A stretch of 5,949 nucleotides of DNA from an uncultured bacterium. GTDB lineage: Bacteria > Desulfobacterota > Binatia > HRBIN30. Both the position numbers and the translations under genes were made by a program. Below are positions 1-5,949 of the stretch, one piece after another. Positions within the stretch are counted from its first letter, which is position 1; each line of letters opens with the position of its first letter. The stretch covers positions 1-5,949 of the forward strand of contig CALJUJ010000601.1 in assembly GCA_937975525.1 (NCBI GenBank), given 5' to 3'. The notes beneath the pieces were generated by a model. That model had not been told where the DNA came from. It searched no databases and saw nothing but the letters and a program-made list of their open reading frames with translations.

Positions 1-414
1 GCACGGCTGACCCACGTCGCCCTGTTCGTGGCCGACGTGGGCAGCACCGTTGCCTTCTATCGCGAGTTCGCCGGCTTGCACGTCGTCCACGAACGCGTCG
101 ACGATCAGGTGCGGGTCGTCTGGCTCGCCGAGACACCGGACGATCCGCCGTTCGTCATCGTCGCCATCGGCATTGCGCCGGGCACCCCCGCCGATCCCCC
201 GCACATGGCGCACTTCGGCTACGACCTACCGTCGCGCGCCGAGGTCGATGCCGTCGCCGAGCGTGCGGCTGCCGCAGGTTGCCTGGTCGAGCCTGCCCAC
301 GATGCCGGTCCGGTGGTCGGCTACTTCTGCATCGTCCGCGATCCGGACGGCAACCTGGTCGAGTTCTCGCACGGCCAGGCGATCAATCCACGCGCGCTGG
401 CAGCTTCGGGCTGA
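1..414 (+). CDS. VOC-superfamily (glyoxalase/bleomycin-resistance/dioxygenase fold) protein, 5' end cut off by the window
   Basis: The reading frame is open from the first base to a TGA at 412-414, giving 137 visible residues. Only a few N-terminal residues are probably missing, because the visible start (ARLTHVALFVADV) matches the first beta strand of VOC domains, which normally lies at the extreme N-terminus. A GTG at 28 could be read as a start, but it would cut this strand away. The ending GYFCIVRDPDGNLVEFSH is the typical last strand of the fold. His5, His71 (in HMAHFGYDL) and Glu121 (in NLVEF) sit where members of this family bind a metal ion. I see no obvious fourth ligand. Family members include glyoxalase I, ring-cleaving dioxygenases and antibiotic-binding proteins, so the substrate cannot be named. 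It is a single-domain protein, probably cytoplasmic. The gene converges on the membrane-protein gene to its right and overlaps it by 32 bases. The family call is firm; the reaction is unknown. Confidence 0.9.
   Translation, partial: ARLTHVALFVADVGSTVAFYREFAGLHVVHERVDDQVRVVWLAETPDDPPFVIVAIGIAPGTPADPPHMAHFGYDLPSRAEVDAVAERAAAAGCLVEPAHDAGPVVGYFCIVRDPDGNLVEFSHGQAINPRALAASG
383..414. other. Tail-to-tail overlap of the VOC and YihY coding regions
   Basis: The plus-strand VOC gene stops with TGA at 412-414, while the minus-strand yihY-like gene stops with TGA read from 385 down to 383. The last ten or so codons of each gene are therefore complementary to each other. No room is left for a separate intergenic terminator, and I see no stem followed by a T run on either strand here, so the two transcripts should overlap at their 3' ends. 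Confidence 0.88.
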
Positions 415-1738
415 GCGCCGCGCCGAGGTCGGCGCAGGTCGTCCCGTTCCACGCCGCCGCCGCGGCGTCGTCGGCGCGTGCGTGGAGCTCGGCCACGGGT
501 CCGAGCCCGGCACCGCCGGGGCCGTCGATGCCCGCCTCGCCGTGCAACGCGGCGATGATCTCGGCGGCCGTGACGACGCGCGGGTCGCGGGCCGGATAGA
601 CGGTGCTGCGATCGTCCGACTCGTGTAGGAATCCCTTGTCGATCAGCTCGTCGACGATCTCGTTGACGAGGCGCGCGGACGTTCCGAGCGCGGCCTGCAG
701 GTCGGCTCGACTCGGCGGCGGCTCGCCGCGGGTGAACGGCGCGGCGACGTGGGCGGCGATGCCGAGCGCGAGCAACTCGCGTTGGGCCGTGCCGACGTCG
801 GAGGCCATGACCGCATCCCGGTAGGTGGCGACGTTCTCGCTCGCGCACGCGACCTGCGCCCCGACGAGCACGATCACCCACGACACGTACAGCCAGAACA
901 GGAAGACGGGAATCGCGGCCAGCGGGCCGTACACGGTGCTGTAGAAGGCGCTCTGTCCGGCGTATGCCGCGTAGCCGGTGACGGCCGCCGACCACAGCGA
1001 GCCGCCGACCAGTCCGCCGAGAGCGGCCGAGCGAACGCGTACGCGCGCCGACGTCATGAAGGCGTAGAGCAGCGCGAAGCCGACGCAGACGAGGAACAAC
1101 GGCAGCAGGCGGGCGATCAGTAGCTGGAGGGGGCCGGCATGGCTGAGCGCCCAGTCCACCGGAGCCAGGCTGCGCACCATGCGGGGCAGGGAGAGCCCGC
1201 CGATCAGCATCACCGGCGTCAGCATGACGACGGTGACGTACATCGGCACCCGCTGGAACAGGCTGCGCATCTTCTTCGCACCCCAGATCTCGTTGAACGT
1301 GTCCTCGATGCTGCTGAGCAGCGAGATCACCGCCCCGAGCATGAAGAGGCTGCCGACGGCACCGATGGCGCCGCCGTGGATCGTGCCGAGCATCTCGTCG
1401 ATGCGGGCGGAGACCTGATCCCGCACGCCGACCGCGAGGTAGTCGACGATGCGCGGCAGGAGGATCTCCTTGGCATCGTCGATGCCGCCGAAGGCGTTGA
1501 ACATCGCGAAGGCGACCGCGAGGGTCGGCACCAGCCCGAAGACGGTGGTGAAGGTCAAGGCGGCGGCGCGAGTCGTCAGGTGGTGTCGTCCGAAGCCGTC
1601 GACGACCAGGGCGATGACCCGAGAGACGTTGATGGCGGCGCGGTGGGCGGCGGTGGCGCCGCTCACGTCGGTGCGCCAGAGATCGATCTCGAGTGCCGCG
1701 CGCACGCGCTCGGTGATGGATGGTTGCGAGTCGGGCAT
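383..1738 (-). CDS. YihY/BrkB-family (COG1295) inner-membrane protein with C-terminal winged-helix-like region
   Basis: The gene encodes 451 residues from ATG at 1738 to TGA at 383. The start is supported by a purine-rich ribosome binding site at 1743-1749. Hydrophobic segments at about residues 58-80, 123-145, 165-182, 203-230, 237-260 and 272-297 suggest six membrane helices. Two family signatures are visible: RAAALTFTTVFGLVPTLAV in the first helix, and AFYSTVYGPLAAIPVFLFW running into the last helix, followed by a glycine-alanine-glutamine. Residues about 315-400 look like a soluble winged-helix domain (RADLQAALG..ARLVNEIVDELIDKGFL), a known addition in part of this family. A low-complexity, alanine- and glycine-rich tail of about 50 residues follows. 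The family was once annotated as ribonuclease BN; that assignment was later moved to another protein, so no nuclease activity should be inferred. The family function is poorly defined, with transport or envelope roles proposed. It lies 93 bases downstream of parE in the same direction and may be co-transcribed. Confidence 0.93.
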   Translation of the reverse strand: MPDSQPSITERVRAALEIDLWRTDVSGATAAHRAAINVSRVIALVVDGFGRHHLTTRAAALTFTTVFGLVPTLAVAFAMFNAFGGIDDAKEILLPRIVDYLAVGVRDQVSARIDEMLGTIHGGAIGAVGSLFMLGAVISLLSSIEDTFNEIWGAKKMRSLFQRVPMYVTVVMLTPVMLIGGLSLPRMVRSLAPVDWALSHAGPLQLLIARLLPLFLVCVGFALLYAFMTSARVRVRSAALGGLVGGSLWSAAVTGYAAYAGQSAFYSTVYGPLAAIPVFLFWLYVSWVIVLVGAQVACASENVATYRDAVMASDVGTAQRELLALGIAAHVAAPFTRGEPPPSRADLQAALGTSARLVNEIVDELIDKGFLHESDDRSTVYPARDPRVVTAAEIIAALHGEAGIDGPGGAGLGPVAELHARADDAAAAAWNGTTCADLGAALSPKLPARVD

Positions 1739-1831
1739 CGCCCCTCCCTGTCGCTGTGCCCGGCCGGTGCCGGCTTCTCGACCACGACCTTATCGGTGCC
1801 GGTCTCCCGGTGCCAGCGTGCGTGGTGCGCG
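1739..1831. other. Only noncoding gap in the window (parE to yihY), with a three-copy 7-base motif
   Basis: This 93-base gap contains CGGTGCC at 1765-1771, 1794-1800 and 1808-1814 on the plus strand (GGCACCG as read along the genes). The first copy lies in a short imperfect palindrome at 1763-1774 (GCCGGTGCCGGC). No T run follows the palindrome in the direction of transcription, so it is not a standard intrinsic terminator. I see no convincing -35/-10 pair. The gap may be a simple operon spacer; in such GC-rich DNA, the repeats could be chance. Confidence 0.5.
1743..1749 (-). promoter_or_regulatory. Ribosome binding site of the yihY-like gene
   Basis: Read on the minus strand, AGGGAGG lies four bases before the ATG at 1738, and the purine run continues closer to the start. 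This is a strong match to the anti-Shine-Dalgarno sequence and fixes the start codon of the membrane protein. Confidence 0.75.

Positions 1832-5949
<4,118 letters not shown>

Noticed and set aside
28..30. GTG as the start codon of the VOC protein
   Set aside because: The nine codons before it encode the first beta strand with the expected metal-binding histidine, so the gene begins to the left of the window.
383..1738. Annotation of the membrane protein as ribonuclease BN
   Set aside because: This is a historical misassignment for the YihY/BrkB family; the protein has membrane helices and no visible nuclease motif.
1763..1774. Intrinsic terminator between parE and yihY
   Set aside because: The stem is short with a two- to four-base loop, and no T run follows in the direction of transcription.

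Overview
This window is GC-rich and almost fully coding. By reading both strands I find four protein genes and only one noncoding gap, of about 93 bases. Two genes are cut by the window edges. The strong G/C bias at third codon positions and the E. coli-like topoisomerase IV features suggest a high-GC, probably Gram-negative bacterium. A deltaproteobacterium-like or related environmental lineage is possible, but the sequence alone does not fix the taxonomy.

Layout from left to right: (1) positions 1-414, plus strand, the 3' part of a small VOC-superfamily (glyoxalase/dioxygenase-fold) protein. (2) Positions 383-1738, minus strand, a YihY/BrkB-family inner-membrane protein with a soluble winged-helix-like C-terminal region. 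Its 3' end overlaps the end of the VOC gene by 32 bases, tail to tail. (3) Positions 1739-1831, a short gap with a strong ribosome binding site and three copies of a 7-base motif. (4) Positions 1832-3733, minus strand, a complete type IIA topoisomerase ATPase/Toprim subunit, best called ParE. (5) Positions 3733-5949, minus strand, the breakage-reunion subunit, best called ParC, lacking roughly its first ten residues beyond the right edge.

The minus-strand genes probably form one transcription unit, parC-parE-yihY. parC and parE share a stop/start overlap, as expected for subunits of one A2B2 enzyme made in equal amounts. Together they would form topoisomerase IV, which uses ATP to pass one DNA duplex through another and so unlinks daughter chromosomes. 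The lack of a canonical GyrA box in the ParC C-terminal domain supports topoisomerase IV over gyrase. The membrane gene sits 93 bases downstream with the same orientation and no visible terminator between, so co-transcription is plausible but a functional link is not shown.

I found no RNA genes, CRISPR array, insertion sequence, attachment site or credible undescribed system. The points worth a second look are modest: a natural valine at the quinolone-contact serine position of ParC, the replaced GyrA box, the tail-to-tail gene overlap, the two possible parE starts and the small repeat cluster upstream of yihY.
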